64,000 bases of DNA from assembly GCF_964340395.1 (NCBI RefSeq), contig NC_135549.1:5832001-5896000 (forward strand), in the 5' to 3' direction. A model generated the notes under the pieces. It was not told where the DNA came from. It did not search any database and saw only the letters and a list, made by a program, of their open reading frames with translations. This stretch comes from Glandiceps talaboti. Taxonomy: Eukaryota; Hemichordata; Enteropneusta; Spengelidae. Position numbers and translations under genes: made by a program. Below are positions 15,190 to 27,400 of the stretch, piece by piece (the first letter of the stretch is position 1; every line of letters starts with the position of its first letter).

Positions 15190-17300
15190 TTGAGATTATA
15201 GGTTATATTGTAACTTGTCCTGATGTAACAGTGTCTTCCATACTACTCAAATCATACAAACCCTTTTGGACTAACGAATTAACCGAACATTGGCAGAATA
15301 TAAAACAAAAGGAAAAACAGTTTCTGAGATGTAAAGGTACTATGTGTCATAAATCAACACTCAAGTTTAATTTCAGAAATGCACAACATACTTTTGATAG
15401 AGTGTATAGAAAGGCCAAAAGAGCTTATCGAAAACAGATTATGTTAGATATTGAAGAGCTAAACACACAGAACCCAACTGAGTTTTGGAACCTTATTAAT
15501 AAACTTGGCCCAAAGAAGAATAATGACATCCCTTGGGAAGTTTATGGGGAAAATAACAGCATAATAAATTATGTTAATGTGGTATTACATAAATAGCAAA
15601 CTGACTTTGAGGAGCTCTGTAACCTTGCTACAGTTGAGGGAGGAGTTGACTTTGATGATGAGTTTTATTATCATGGTTTAGAAGCTAAAGCACAACTTTA
15701 AACACAGTTGAAAGAGGAATATAATAATGTTCCCTTGAATCTTGAGATTTCAACTGAGGAAGTAACTAAAGTTGTAAATCATTCATAATTCAAAAAATTA
15801 GTAGGTCAAGATAAACTACCATATGATGAGGTCTTCAAGAATACAAATGCACTCAATTTACTTCAGAAGCTCTTTAAATTATATTTTATTTTTTTGGAAA
15901 GTACCAACAGTGTGGTGAAAAGACAGAATAAAACCTATACCTAAAAGTTCACTTAATGATCCTCGGGTACCTTTAAATTACAGCGGTATTAGTCTTCTCT
16001 CAACTGTTAGTAAACTGTTAGAAATTAGGATTCTCCATTTGGGTATCCCAGCAGGTGACCAAGAAGTTAGTATTTTGTTATACGCTAATGATATCGCCAT
16101 TTTAGCTGAAAGTGAAGAAAACCTCCAAAACAGTATTGACTGTCTAGAAAATTGGTGCAAAATATGGCGTATGATTATCAATCAAAACAAAACACAAGTT
16201 ATTCATTTCAGAAATCAAAATAAAGAGAGATCAAGTTTAGATATGTAGGGCAAAACCTAAATACAGTTTCGAAGTACAAATACCTTGGGGTTATTCTGGA
16301 TGAATTTCTAAATTTTGAGATAACCTCTGACCTCTTATGTGATGCTGCAGGGAGGATCTTAGAGGCAGTGATTTCAAAAAATACATATATGTAGGGACTT
16401 TCGTTATAACACTAGTACTTATACCACACTTTTTCATTCATGCGTTGTACCAATCCTGGACCACTGTGCTGGTATATGGGGTTTGGGTAATTTCAAAAAC
16501 TGCGATTCTATTCAAAATAGGACCATCCGTTATTATATGGGAGTACATAAATTTGCATCCAGTAAGTTAGCTTTGAATGGAAATATGGGATGGGACAGCT
16601 CAGGCCTTCGCCGGAAAATAAATATCATAATAGAATTTGGAATAGGTTGCTGAAGATGCCAGATAATAGGATCACAAAATCAGTGTTTTGGTTTGACTTC
16701 ACCTTATTTCGTGAATGTATTTAAGATTTTTCTGAATTAGGGTTACAACATAAAATTCGCCAACTTGGAACCAGTAACTACTGATGAACCAACTGTATTA
16801 TTAAGAAATGTTCATGCCAACAAATGGAAATCAGAAATAATGACAAAACCCAAGTTGAGAACATATATTTCTTTCAAAAAACTTACGGAAAAGAAAATTA
16901 TTTTCTAGGGGAATGCCCCGTGCAAAATGCTCCATAACGGCTCGATTTAGACTGAGCATACTGTAATTTATACAAGGATCTAAAGAAAGCATGAATGGAT
17001 AAAATGATAACTGCAATGCCAATCTTTAGTCATATGGACATTTACGATAAACTATGCTATTTATTATCAAAATGTCCCGTTGATACCGCAAACTTTGTAC
17101 ATGAATCATTTAATCGTAGGAAAACCTTTATTTATGATTAAAACGTATGTGATATTTCTTTATTTATGTATTTTGTAATTCTTTTTTGTGTCCTATAAGT
17201 CAGAGGGCTGGATGTGGCTCTTTTGTTTGTCAATTTTGTTTAATTATTTTATAATTTAAATAAATCCACAAAGGGCAAATAAACAATAACATAACATAAA
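15190..17300 (+). mobile_element. Dead LINE (CR1/Jockey-like), reverse transcriptase remnant
   Basis: This is a decayed non-LTR retrotransposon. A frame from 15207 encodes the linker between endonuclease and reverse transcriptase ('PFWTNEL', 'FWNLINKLG'), broken by in-frame stops at 15594, 15699 and 15786. After a frameshift near 15920, a second frame to 16248 carries RT blocks: 'NYSGISLL' near 15980, then the palm motif at 16081-16092 followed by 'NKTQVIHFRN'. Later frames carry 'YKYLGVILDEFLNF' (from about 16274), 'CAGIWGLGNF' and 'MGWDSSGLRRK', typical of the thumb and C-terminal region of these LINEs. The catalytic YADD reads YAND. Block 'NYSGISLL' is only about 30 residues from YAND, so the part holding the first catalytic Asp is deleted. 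The 3' end is A-rich with an AATAAA at 17259. The family call rests on remembered motif order; it is clearly non-functional. Confidence 0.85.
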
Positions 17301-17469
17301 CAACACTCACATTATTATTTCAGGCATATTTTAAAAGTAACGACAACCATTTTTTCACGCTGACAATAAATCAAAAATCTGTGCCAATTGTTTATATCAT
17401 ACCTCGAAGTGAAATGAGTAATAAGATTGATTCAAGATATAATGATTACAGATCTATGAAACATAAACC

Positions 17470-17945
17470 AGATACATGTCGCTGAAACCACCATCGGCAA
17501 AATGAAACTAATCACACAGTTATGACTGAAATTTACGGAAAACCGACACATTCTCACCAACAAAGTGCGAGGAGATTAAGGAAACAGATAATGGATGTCT
17601 TGGTTTCTTATTATTGATAACGTACGCCAAGGGGTTTGTCTTGTTTTTGGAAATCGATAACTCCCAAATACACAACTCATACAATATGTTGAATGTTTAA
17701 GTCATTTAAAGATACGCGTAAAATACAATTTTTTATGTCTCACACCATAATGTCCTGACTTCGTCGAATTATGCTCGGCCATTGCAAGTTGCTGAAAGAA
17801 CCATCAGCAGGATAAAACTAAACTTACAAATACGACTAAAACATTAGCGTAAACTAATACATTCTCACCAACAAAGAGCGACATTCTTGGTTGGTTTTTT
17901 TAGTTAGTATTGATGACATACGCCAAAGGGTATTAATGTTTTAGT
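17470..17945. repeat. Diverged local direct duplication
   Basis: Segments 17475-17655 and 17786-17945 share 'acattctcaccaacaaag', a block around 'gacatacgccaaaggg' and a block of the type 'gctgaaanaaccatc', in the same order and orientation about 310 bp apart. Neither copy codes for anything recognisable. Confidence 0.6.
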
Positions 17946-17949
17946 TTCA

Positions 17950-17950
17950 T

Positions 17951-18020
<70 letters not shown>
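17950..18020. repeat. (AT)n microsatellite
   Basis: About 70 bp of TA/AT repeat with one TAAATA interruption at its start. Confidence 0.95.
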
Positions 18021-21000
18021 GGCAAATCACTACTAGCTGCTATTAAAGCTACTGTGATCACGTGTAACATAATTCAAACAATAAATTAAGTCTTCGATGA
18101 CGTTATTTTATAGAATCCATCTTCAATTATCGAAATATCATTTTAAGTCCGTTATCATGGGCAGATATAAATACAGAGACAATTAAGCAAATTTATAACT
18201 TAACTAGTAATACTTTTCCCAAATGTAAAATAAATATGGTAAACTTCACCGAATACGGTAAACACAATTAAAGGTTCAAGTCGCATCTGGGATCGATAAC
18301 CAAAGTATAACCAAAGTACCTGACACTAAGAGCTGAGAGGGTAATACCATTCATAAAGGGGTTAATGGCTTTGTATTTGGTTCTGTAAATCACAATATTT
18401 GTGAAGTTTAGGCCATGTGTAGTTATTTTAAATTGCATCATTCCACGGGCAATACTTGTGTTATTGTTTAACGAGACTGAGAAAACTAGACACTACCAAT
18501 GTCATGAACAATGTCTGTCAAATAGATTTTTCCGATCGATGAGAAATTGGTATTGTCACAGTTAAACACCATTGACACAAAAGTAAAATATTTATACATT
18601 AGTACAAATTAGTGAAACTATCTCTTATCATATTGTCTCCGTGTTTAATGCTTTCCCCGTCTTGGAATGTTCTTTCTAATAAATATCATTAGTACTCAAT
18701 ATAACATCAAGGGAAACCTTACACTGTATTTCCGAACCACTTTACGACACATCGTCTTCTCCAATTAGAGTGCTAAAACAGTCATTGATAGTGTAAAATC
18801 AGCATTTTATAACGCAGGGTCAAGGAACGACGTTTTAATTGAAATGTTATCTTCAAAGCATCATGAATCATAGATTCAAACAATGATCAACATCTCATTT
18901 GACACGTTATTAATAATAAAACTGTGCCATTATTCGATTTACTAATCATAATACATCACCAGGGTGCCATAGGAATACGGTGAGGTTGATACCAATACAC
19001 AAGCAGTCAATGACACATCAATCAGAGAAAGACAATGTTGCAACATCTGATGCGTCCGAAAGAGAAAGATGAATGTAATTATTAGAAAAGAAGCAACAAC
19101 TAAACTGTATGTTTTTCACCTTATATTACATTTACCATCAACAGTTAAATATTATTACCCAATCGAATAACGAGCGAATTTATTATTCAACTGAAGTGAT
19201 CAATATTTTTTATTGATTTACGTTTTCAATTAGGTTGTCGAGATGTTTGTACAGGTGTATTTACTAAGAATTGATATTATGGATACATCGTTGCTCTTCA
19301 ATGATGACGTCTATGTAATTTGAATAGAGACAAGTCACTGAAAACATATATTTCTTGTCTACATGAACCATAATAGAGGAAAAGCTATCAAAGCCAACAG
19401 GTACAAATGCCATTTCTTTTAGTTTTTCCGACCAACTAGGAGCTCATCGTTGTCTCATTACGATTGTTTGATTTAAGTTAATGCATTCGTTTAAAGTGCA
19501 ATGTCAGACGTCGACGTTTTTTGATTATGTATACCTTTCTCGTTATTTTCGGCGGATGTCTGATATAAGTAATCACGGACAGCAACGATTCATGTAGCGC
19601 TACGGTAAGTAATTAGTGTTGTTTGACGGTAATATTTGAAAGTTGAATAGTTGGAAGAAGATCTAGAGGATTATGACGATATAAAATGTTTCTGTAAAAT
19701 GCTTGCATTATGGGTTTATGATTTATCTCTGTCTTCGTTCTTATTTTAGTTGATGATTAGTTCAAATGCTGTAGTACTTTTTGTGGCCTGGATGCTTTAA
19801 ATGTACAACAATGAAGTCGTATGACAATTCCTTCGATAGAATTTTAAAAAAAAAAGAATCAAAATTGCATGAGTAAGGATAGGCTGTAAGTAAACTGATA
19901 TGCCTGTCGCCTTTTATTTCTCCATTTATGAAAAATAATCGACGCATTCCATATGCAATCATGCAATTGGTATTTAAACATCAATTGCGCATGCCTTACT
20001 GCTCGATTCGTAATTGAAAGATAACATTTGGACAGGTCACAAAGACAAATGTATAGAAATGAAATTCAGGACATGTAATAAGTGCGATTTGCCCAAGGAA
20101 GGGATGTTTACTCTTAGAATCATGCGTGTTCACGCAGAATCAAACTCGTTACTGCCAATTTGAAGTTTATTTTTATAGGCATTCAAAGCGTGAAATTATT
20201 AAAAGTTGCAATTATTTGTCGCTTAAAAATATATTTTTCTCCATATAAAGATAAGATTGGGTTGGGTTATTTGAGATGCAAATATTATGCTTATTTTCAC
20301 ATAACCAAACTCGAAAACGAAAGTGTTTTAAATGTAACGTTGTTATACTAATATACACATTACTAACGTGCTCGCTCGCGCTTGCGCACTGAATTCAATG
20401 CTATATACGTTAGTGCGTTCCGTACTCTCTAAAATTCATCATATTGATATAAATTAAGGTTTCTATCGCGCCTTCCACTTACGATAATTCTGTTTATCGC
20501 CACAGCGTCAAACCACGTTCCGCATACTAATGTCTCACTGTCCTTTTATACGTAGACATATTTTCACAACCATCCACAGGTTCCTCTTATTCTACCCGTA
20601 TCTTCACCGCTATACTGTTTGCTATCTTTTAAAATGCACGTTCACGTACGGATGGGATGTACATCGATGTTTCATTGAACGTCGGTATTGAGAACAACGT
20701 AACCTTACATTTAGATGATAGGAATAAGGGCGCATCTCTCGGATTTTAAGCCTTAATCCAAAAGCTTTTGAAAAGCTGTTTACATGTATCTTTCCCACAG
20801 ATCGTATAGAATGCGACAGCCGACGATGTCGTTTTACAAAGACCCAGAATGCACATGTTTAGCATTTTTATCATTCTCGATGCCTTTCTGGCAAGTTACC
20901 ATCAAATTAGACGGATTAATTATTACCCCGTTTTCGTGTGATGAAATTAAAAAAATGACCGATTCAAACCGGAGATTCATATTATCATCCACGACAACAA

Positions 21001-21371
21001 AATGCATTCAAGGTATTCTATGTGGGTAATATGATTCGTTATGTACGCTGTTGTACTCCAGTGAGACTCAATGATACTGGAAGAACACAGCCGCTCATGG
21101 AAACGACAAGGGTGGCTGGTTTGAAAAGTGTATTTTGTCATAAGATGCTTTTGTTGGCAATTCGGTCTGTTGTCAACAGATACTTGATACGACTTCATTA
21201 AAGAGTAAATTGTCAGGTGATAAAAGACCATGGTGTCAAACACCCATAAATCAACAGATAGTGATTTGAATTTTGATGATACATATTGGTGATTGCTCAT
21301 GATCGAAGTATTATCTGTAGATTGTATATCAGTTACTGTTACTATCGGTCCACGCGGGTTCAAAGCGGACG
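18021..21371. other. AT-rich non-coding DNA
   Basis: There is no gene or repeat family that I recognise. An 81-codon frame at 20784-21029 (plus) and a 128-codon frame at 20977-21363 (minus) have no recognisable motifs and overlap one another. Confidence 0.35.
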
Positions 21372-21403
21372 TTTGGTTGGTTGGTTGGTTGGTTGGTTGG
21401 TTG
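21372..21403. repeat. (TTGG)n microsatellite
   Basis: Seven or so TTGG units, which give a Gly-Trp-Leu-Val repeat in one frame. Confidence 0.9.
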
Positions 21404-21897
21404 ACACACCCGCTGGCTGTTTTACATCAAATCATTCCCAAACAAGGATAGGAATCCAGAGTTTGGTATTTTTTCGTGGCATTGATGAAGAAGAAAATAT
21501 TGGATAGTATTTCACCATCGTGAATGCTTCGATCAACAATAATATCCGTATGTAGCGATGTAACATTATTGTATTTGTCCACTGCACTTCATACAGGAAA
21601 TAATAACGGTCTTAGGTTAACATCATATGAGACTATCAACCATTCCCTCTATATAACTGCTAAACATGGAACAAAAAACGTTGAGTTATAACGATAAAGA
21701 CCCAGCCTTTTGTTTCCTGTGCAGATATCTTATTACACAGCAATATCCTATGCGCCAGTTCTATTTATTCTATAGTGCAATATTTTCTATGTGTATATCT
21801 TCTTGTGACCCTATCTTGTGAAATCAAGATGAAACAATGGTGTGGTCATAACAATTTCATTTCATGAATGCATCGAGTGTGGGTGATGATTCACTGT

Positions 21898-22200
21898 TTA
21901 AATATGTATATGCCATGCAAATATATGCAGTCCATATGCTTCATACGTGATTCGCTGGTCAAAAGTACTGAATAGCTCGGGAAATATCATTTGGAACAAC
22001 TCATTGCCCGAGTCAAACAGCTTTTCAAGAAGAATCGACAGACGGGATATATCAAGGCGCAAATTAACAGATACGTTGTTCGATTGGTGAATATTTACTA
22101 GGCCTCGAAACATTGATCGCTCCAGGTTATCGTAGTCTTCAACAACAGGCTCATTTGTGTTCCACCTTCGATTCAACACCATTGGTGAGTAGTAATAAAC
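21898..22200 (-). CDS. Possible exon of unknown gene (weak)
   Basis: A 94-codon minus-strand frame at 21898-22182 extends upstream to a TAG at about 22203. Its composition looks more protein-like than neighbouring frames: charged, mixed-codon, with segments such as 'EDYDNLERSMFRGLVNIH' and 'NLRLDISRLSILLEKLF', which could form amphipathic helices. I recognise no domain. As an exon it would need an acceptor near 22201 (an AG with a poor pyrimidine tract) and a donor near 21945 (a GTATGA site); neither is strong. On the opposite strand a good donor consensus, GTGAGT, lies at 22185, so the locus might instead carry a plus-strand exon ending at 22184. Chance is also possible. Confidence 0.15.
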   Translation of the reverse strand, partial: VYYYSPMVLNRRWNTNEPVVEDYDNLERSMFRGLVNIHQSNNVSVNLRLDISRLSILLEKLFDSGNELFQMIFPELFSTFDQRITYEAYGLHIFAWHIHI

Positions 22201-23240
22201 CTATCATTCAATGAATTGTATAACGTATTTGGCGTTATACATATGTGTTCAATCTTTCTATTCGAGCCACACTTTTCTGATGTACGTATTTGGTCCTGGT
22301 ATTGGTATTGGTATAGACATTGTTAAATCTATTGGGTTGAGGATATGTCGCACATAACATACACTTTGCAGCAAGGATGTCATTAACCGTCGAAAGTCAT
22401 GTGGAAGATGTGAGTTCTGACGTGAGGCAGTACCTTGAATTGCATGTAATCACATAGTAAAACACTTACATGACACACGATGCGTTCATAGTCTTTGAAT
22501 TCATTTTATTGCTGGTACCTTCCTTGATGGAGAATTTAAGTTTATGTTAACGTGATATGTGATAACAAAATATGATCTGCAGACCTTGTGCGTACTTCCA
22601 ATACGTATACGCCAGTCATGGATGCTGTCATCTGCACAACCAATATCTCGACAGAAATTGAACATTTAACGAAACTATGCGTGGTTTGCTAAGTAACGGG
22701 TCGTTTCATGATGATTAAACATGGTTTTTCATTAAACAAAAGTCCACAAATATCAAAATCTCGCTTGTTTTCATGTCCAATTGTTAGAGTGTTTCGAATT
22801 CGCTAGCAAATGTTGGAAGAAATTCACCCTAGGTCTAAGTAAGCCTTCAGTAATTACAAGGCCGGACAGCCGGGAGGAAATCAAGCCGTCTGTGGCATGA
22901 AATGTGACCCGTTTTATTTAGATCTAATTGGCTGAGCTGAAGACGAGAACTCACAAACACTAGATGAGCACACAACTGACAACCTCGGGACAGAGGCCAA
23001 TATCTCTAGTCCACTACGTTATCCCTAATATATTGCCACGCTGTCCCCCCCCCCTTTTCAGTGAGACCCGCTCCTCTCGTCACACCACAACTAACAATTA
23101 CTTCACTGCGTTTCACCAATATGTTATGATATCACTTTACAATGGTGTCCTCCCAAGGATGTGGTAGAAGTAGGATTTGTGACCGGTGGCAGCGGTGGGA
23201 TCATGCCAAAACCACAAAATAATTCAAAATTTAGATTTAA
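22201..23240. other. Upstream non-coding region of the GPCR
   Basis: No gene was seen. A short GGTATT repeat lies near 22297-22313. There is no clear TATA-type promoter that I can tie to the receptor. Confidence 0.3.
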
Positions 23241-23244
23241 AAAA

Positions 23245-23268
23245 TGAGTCAAAGTAAAATGTGACTCA
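23245..23268. promoter_or_regulatory. Paired AP-1-like sites in a short hairpin
   Basis: TGAGTCA at 23245-23251 and TGACTCA at 23262-23268 both match the AP-1 (TRE) consensus. They sit 10 bp apart inside a 9-bp-stem inverted repeat (23242-23250 with 23263-23271). They lie about 180-200 bp upstream of the GPCR start codon. A role is inferred only from motif and position; if the gene has an upstream intron, they would be intronic. Confidence 0.3.
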
Positions 23269-23404
23269 TTTCCATTTCTAATTTCTCCCCGGTCCTACCC
23301 CCTTGTAGTTACTGAAGATCTCTTAATGTATGATACATAGAGCTTCTATTGTGTCAATGTGTGAGTGATATTTACAAACGTTTAATCAAGATTCAATTTC
23401 TCGA

Positions 23405-23421
23405 TTGTTTTCCATTTTTAG
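23405..23421 (+). promoter_or_regulatory. Candidate 3' splice site before GPCR coding exon
   Basis: A pyrimidine-rich stretch ending in TTTTTAG (AG at 23420-23421) lies 24 bp upstream of the ATG at 23446. This fits a 5'-UTR intron followed by an exon holding the whole coding region, a common arrangement for class A GPCR genes. No matching donor or first exon was identified. Confidence 0.4.
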
Positions 23422-23445
23422 GTCAGTGTTACGCGAGATACGACA

Positions 23446-24474
23446 ATGTTTTCCCAGCCCCCTTCTGCAGGGAACACTACCATCGCGATCAATTACACAG
23501 CCACGAACGTCACGACTCCGGCTTTTGTGTGTGCTGTTGCTGGCGTACCTTATTTCATCGGGGGAACAATCATTTCTACCTGCGGCATACTGTTAAATCT
23601 ATCTTTCATTTTCGTGTTCTGTCGGGTACGATACATGAAGACGTTAACTAATAGATATCTGGTTAATCTCGCCATGTCAGATATGTTACTGTTACTTTCG
23701 GTGTTGATGTACTATATCATTCGATTGACGTATGGACAAGTCACTGATTTGATATTTAACTGTGCCTTAACATACCTGCACACCGTTCTACTCTTCGTAT
23801 CACTCTGGATGATAACCATTATTAGTATAGAACGTTATATGGGTATCTGTAACCCATTGAAAGCAAGACTTTTCAACACTAAAGGCCGTACTACGAGAAT
23901 TATCGCCTGCACCTGGGGTCTTGGGTCGTTATGTTCAGCCCCTAAGCTTGTGCAGTGTGCACTAGCAAATACGGACAAAATGCGAGCTACCCAAGCAGAA
24001 AACACTATTTTCATTATGTATTTCATCATGTTCTTATCATCTATCGTCACTGTCTCCTGCATGTACACACTGACAGTGAAAAACTTCAAAAAATCCATTA
24101 GAAAACTTGGTAAGGACCGAAGGACTGCAAAGAAATCAGACGAAACTCAAGTGTTAGTGACATGCATCTGTATTTCGGTTGTGTTCTTTATTTGTACCCT
24201 GCCAGCTGCCTACAAATATGTTATTCACTTGATATGGCAGACCACTGGTACTTTTTACGGGGGCAATTTCTCTGTCTGTATGTACTCCCTCAATAGATGG
24301 CTTTTGCTTGTTAACACTTCCGTCAACCCATTTATATATACGTTAACAAGCGCTCGTTGTCGAAGAGCTTTCGCCAAAGCGTTTTTATGTTACCGTCAAG
24401 AACGCAAAGGTGGCTATCCATATTTATCGACATATGCTAACAGTGCGACGACTAACATAGGAACTGATGTGTAA
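23446..24474 (+). CDS. Rhodopsin-family (class A) GPCR, peptide-receptor-like
   Basis: A complete 342-residue seven-transmembrane receptor in one exon, expected in the plasma membrane and coupling an external ligand to G proteins. The N-terminus has three glycosylation sequons (N10, N16, N21). TM1 is about 33-58 (N51). TM2 is about 69-92, with 'NLAMSD' and D79. TM3 is about 104-128, with C106 and ERY at 129-131. TM4 is about 150-166 (W157). C171 in the second extracellular loop should pair with C106. TM5 is about 188-210 (Y207), TM6 about 235-258, and TM7 about 278-300 with NPFIY at 294-298. Helix 8 and a possible palmitoylation site (C315) follow. Oddities: TM6 reads CTLP where CWxP is usual, so the toggle Trp is Thr, and TM5 lacks its conserved Pro. 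The ATG has A at -3. The overall pattern suggests a peptide receptor, but I cannot name the ligand; lineage-expanded orphan receptors of this type are common in marine invertebrates. No paralogue lies nearby. Confidence 0.95.
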   Translation: MFSQPPSAGNTTIAINYTATNVTTPAFVCAVAGVPYFIGGTIISTCGILLNLSFIFVFCRVRYMKTLTNRYLVNLAMSDMLLLLSVLMYYIIRLTYGQVTDLIFNCALTYLHTVLLFVSLWMITIISIERYMGICNPLKARLFNTKGRTTRIIACTWGLGSLCSAPKLVQCALANTDKMRATQAENTIFIMYFIMFLSSIVTVSCMYTLTVKNFKKSIRKLGKDRRTAKKSDETQVLVTCICISVVFFICTLPAAYKYVIHLIWQTTGTFYGGNFSVCMYSLNRWLLLVNTSVNPFIYTLTSARCRRAFAKAFLCYRQERKGGYPYLSTYANSATTNIGTDV

Positions 24475-27400
24475 AAATCGGTCAACATTTGATTCGATGG
24501 CAAACAAATATAACCCGCGAAAAAAACACCAGTGCATTTGCTTGCTCGGGGTAAGCAGGAAGCCAGTTTCATTCTAAGACACACAACATAATTGAGGTGA
24601 TAAATCTTAAACACCACGTCACAGGAGAACGGATCCCATGACTTTATTTACTGATACAAAGTACAACGCTATATGTTATAACAAGTCTTCTTTGAAAACA
24701 GTCTCCTCGATGACTTCCGTAAATGTTGTAAATTAACTGCTCATTTTCAAAATAGTGTGGTATATAAAGAGTGCCATCAACGTTTGGATTGTGAAAACTT
24801 AGTGGATTATTCCATTGTACGGGGAAATCATTCCGAATCAACTGTCACAACACTGTGTATACATCTGGGTATACATCTACAGAATGTGACTACTAAAGCT
24901 GACATCACAAAATAATGAAATATGTTTTCAGGGTATTGGTATAGACATTTGAATCGAGTCTATGTATTATTATATTTTTTGAGTTACGCAGTAAATATTG
25001 ATTTTTAACTACAAATATGGTCACCATTCGATGAAATTTGCATATATCAAAAAGCAAAGTGACATGCATATGTCCCATACCATATGTCACCTTTGTGGAT
25101 GGAGCCCATCATAATTGTATCAGTTGTATTGTTGTTTTACCTAATTTTGTCCTTGGTTGAAATTATTCCTTAATACCTCACTTCATTCAAGCAAACGTAT
25201 ATAATACATAAGTTAGTGAATTGATGGCCCCGGGCTGGATTCGAGTTCGATAATACTTTCTTTTTTGTCAATTGTTTCGAGGAGAACAAGACTTGATTTC
25301 GTAAAAAAACATGAATATGTTTACCATTGTTCTATTGCACATGCGTATGTGTAGATGTAACCAATACTGCATATTGTCATGTTTCAATGTGTACGCATGT
25401 CATGGATTAATTTTCTAGTATTGGCAGATTTTAGAGTAAAAGGCTGCAGTAAAAGGTACGGACAAAGTTTAAAAAAAAAAAGAGGCGGTGTCTTCAGTGC
25501 CCAGTGTCACCTTGCAAGTTATGTGCATTTTGTAGACTATGATTAAATATGAGATAGTACGTAGTCAGTGTATATAATTATGTGTTTATCTAGTGCAGGT
25601 ATATTATGTATAATTAAGTCCTTGGAGCACTTTCATGCATTTAATAAACGTATATTTCACCTTTCTATGATATGAATCAATCAGTAAATAATCACTTTCG
25701 AGTGAGCAATATTTGTCCATCTGTCATGTAACAGCAGCTAGCTAAGGTCACACTTTCAGTTTTACGGTCCCCATGGTGGTCTTACTGCTTATGTCACGGC
25801 ACATTTGAATCATCATACAGAATTGTTGATTTCAAACCATTAAGAGTGACATTACGATTGTATATCCCAGTGACGTTCTTTTACCATTTATTTAAATATT
25901 TTCAAACTTATTGTGTATTTCACTTCAAGCTATGAAATCTCTGAATAATACAATCGATGGTTAGACTTTTCTGTCATATTATATTTTGCTGTCGACTGAT
26001 TCCAATGAATGGGAAATAAGCTTTCAATGATCCCTTATAGGCCCCAGCTGTTCCAATGAAATTACACTACGTGTTTCTATTCAAGCATTGTGTTAACAAT
26101 ACAATATGAATATCACGATATTTTGAAATTGTGTGTCTATATGTAAAAAAACACACTCTCAACATTTCAATAAGAGAGTAATTTCAGTAAAAGGCGCATG
26201 CATTGCAATTAACAACCATTAGAATATGACGTATTATAAGTTAGTAAATCAGAAAGTAATGAATATTGTATATGTATATTTCCAAAGAAGAAAACTGACA
26301 ACTAAGTCAAACCAAACGTTTTGGAAAAGGTACAGATATCACAGTGCTTTTATGAAGTAGCGTCACATTTGACTTGTGTAATTGCGCTAATCCTAACAAG
26401 TAACCTAAAATGATATATATTTGATGGGAACATGACAGCAGCAACTCTCGTAAAATACGGCTGGATTTTCACGGATATTGATAATTCACGAAAATGCAGG
26501 TGTTTTAACCCCCCCGAAAAAAAAATACCTAAAGTTGTAGTGCATCATTTGTAACAAATCTCTTATTTGTGAAGTTCGTAATGTATCATGAATGTATTGT
26601 TTATAACCAATAAATTCAGCCTTGTCATAAATACTCACAGAAATTCTGTTCAGCTTTTCTGTTTGAAACAACCAAGCCGAAACAACAAGAACTGCACATG
26701 CCTAACATCAATACCTAGCTGGCATGTTTGCCAACATTTAATCTAAATGAAATAAAACATTTAAATGTATTGTAACTGCACGCAGACATTCGGGCGCCAA
26801 GGTTTATCTTAGTATCAAACACCCAATGAAGGGCGCGTAAAATGTCCCTTGCTGTGTTCATTTGATGTCTGTATGGTGACATGTACTTGTAGTTCATTTC
26901 ACTTAGACAAAATGTAGCAATAAATTGTACTCAGACATTCAATCTTGCTATCTTAAAGAGTAGCATGCATGTCCAGTTTCTTATTGGGTTTTTTTCCGTG
27001 GTTGTATCAAACAGAAAAGCTGCACTGTATCGTGAAATTCGCTGTACATGTACATGTATATACAAAGTTTTATGGTATTGGCATATTTGTAATCATAGTG
27101 ACATTGTTAAATTTACATTTAATGTAGTAAATATATTGTATGGTTGTAATCTTTATGTCATGATATGGTTTATGATAGCACGCATTTGGTCAAACTATCC
27201 CCACCCGACCCAACCTTTTCGTTCTTCCAAACACACCCCGAACCCAACCACAAACGTAAACGAGTACTAGTACCTCTTATCGCCACAACGTAAACACATG
27301 GCTTGTAATAGATATCGTCCGCAGACACTTATTGGCCGAGCGGCAGCGTATTTTCAGCCCCCCCCCCCCACCTACGAAGCCCCAATGTTTTCAAATCCCG

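Noticed and set aside
18268-18290. GGTTCAAGTCG resembling a tRNA B box
   Set aside because: No T-stem, no A box at the right distance and no acceptor stem.
20977-21363. 128-codon minus-strand frame
   Set aside because: No motif, and it overlaps a plus-strand frame at its edge.
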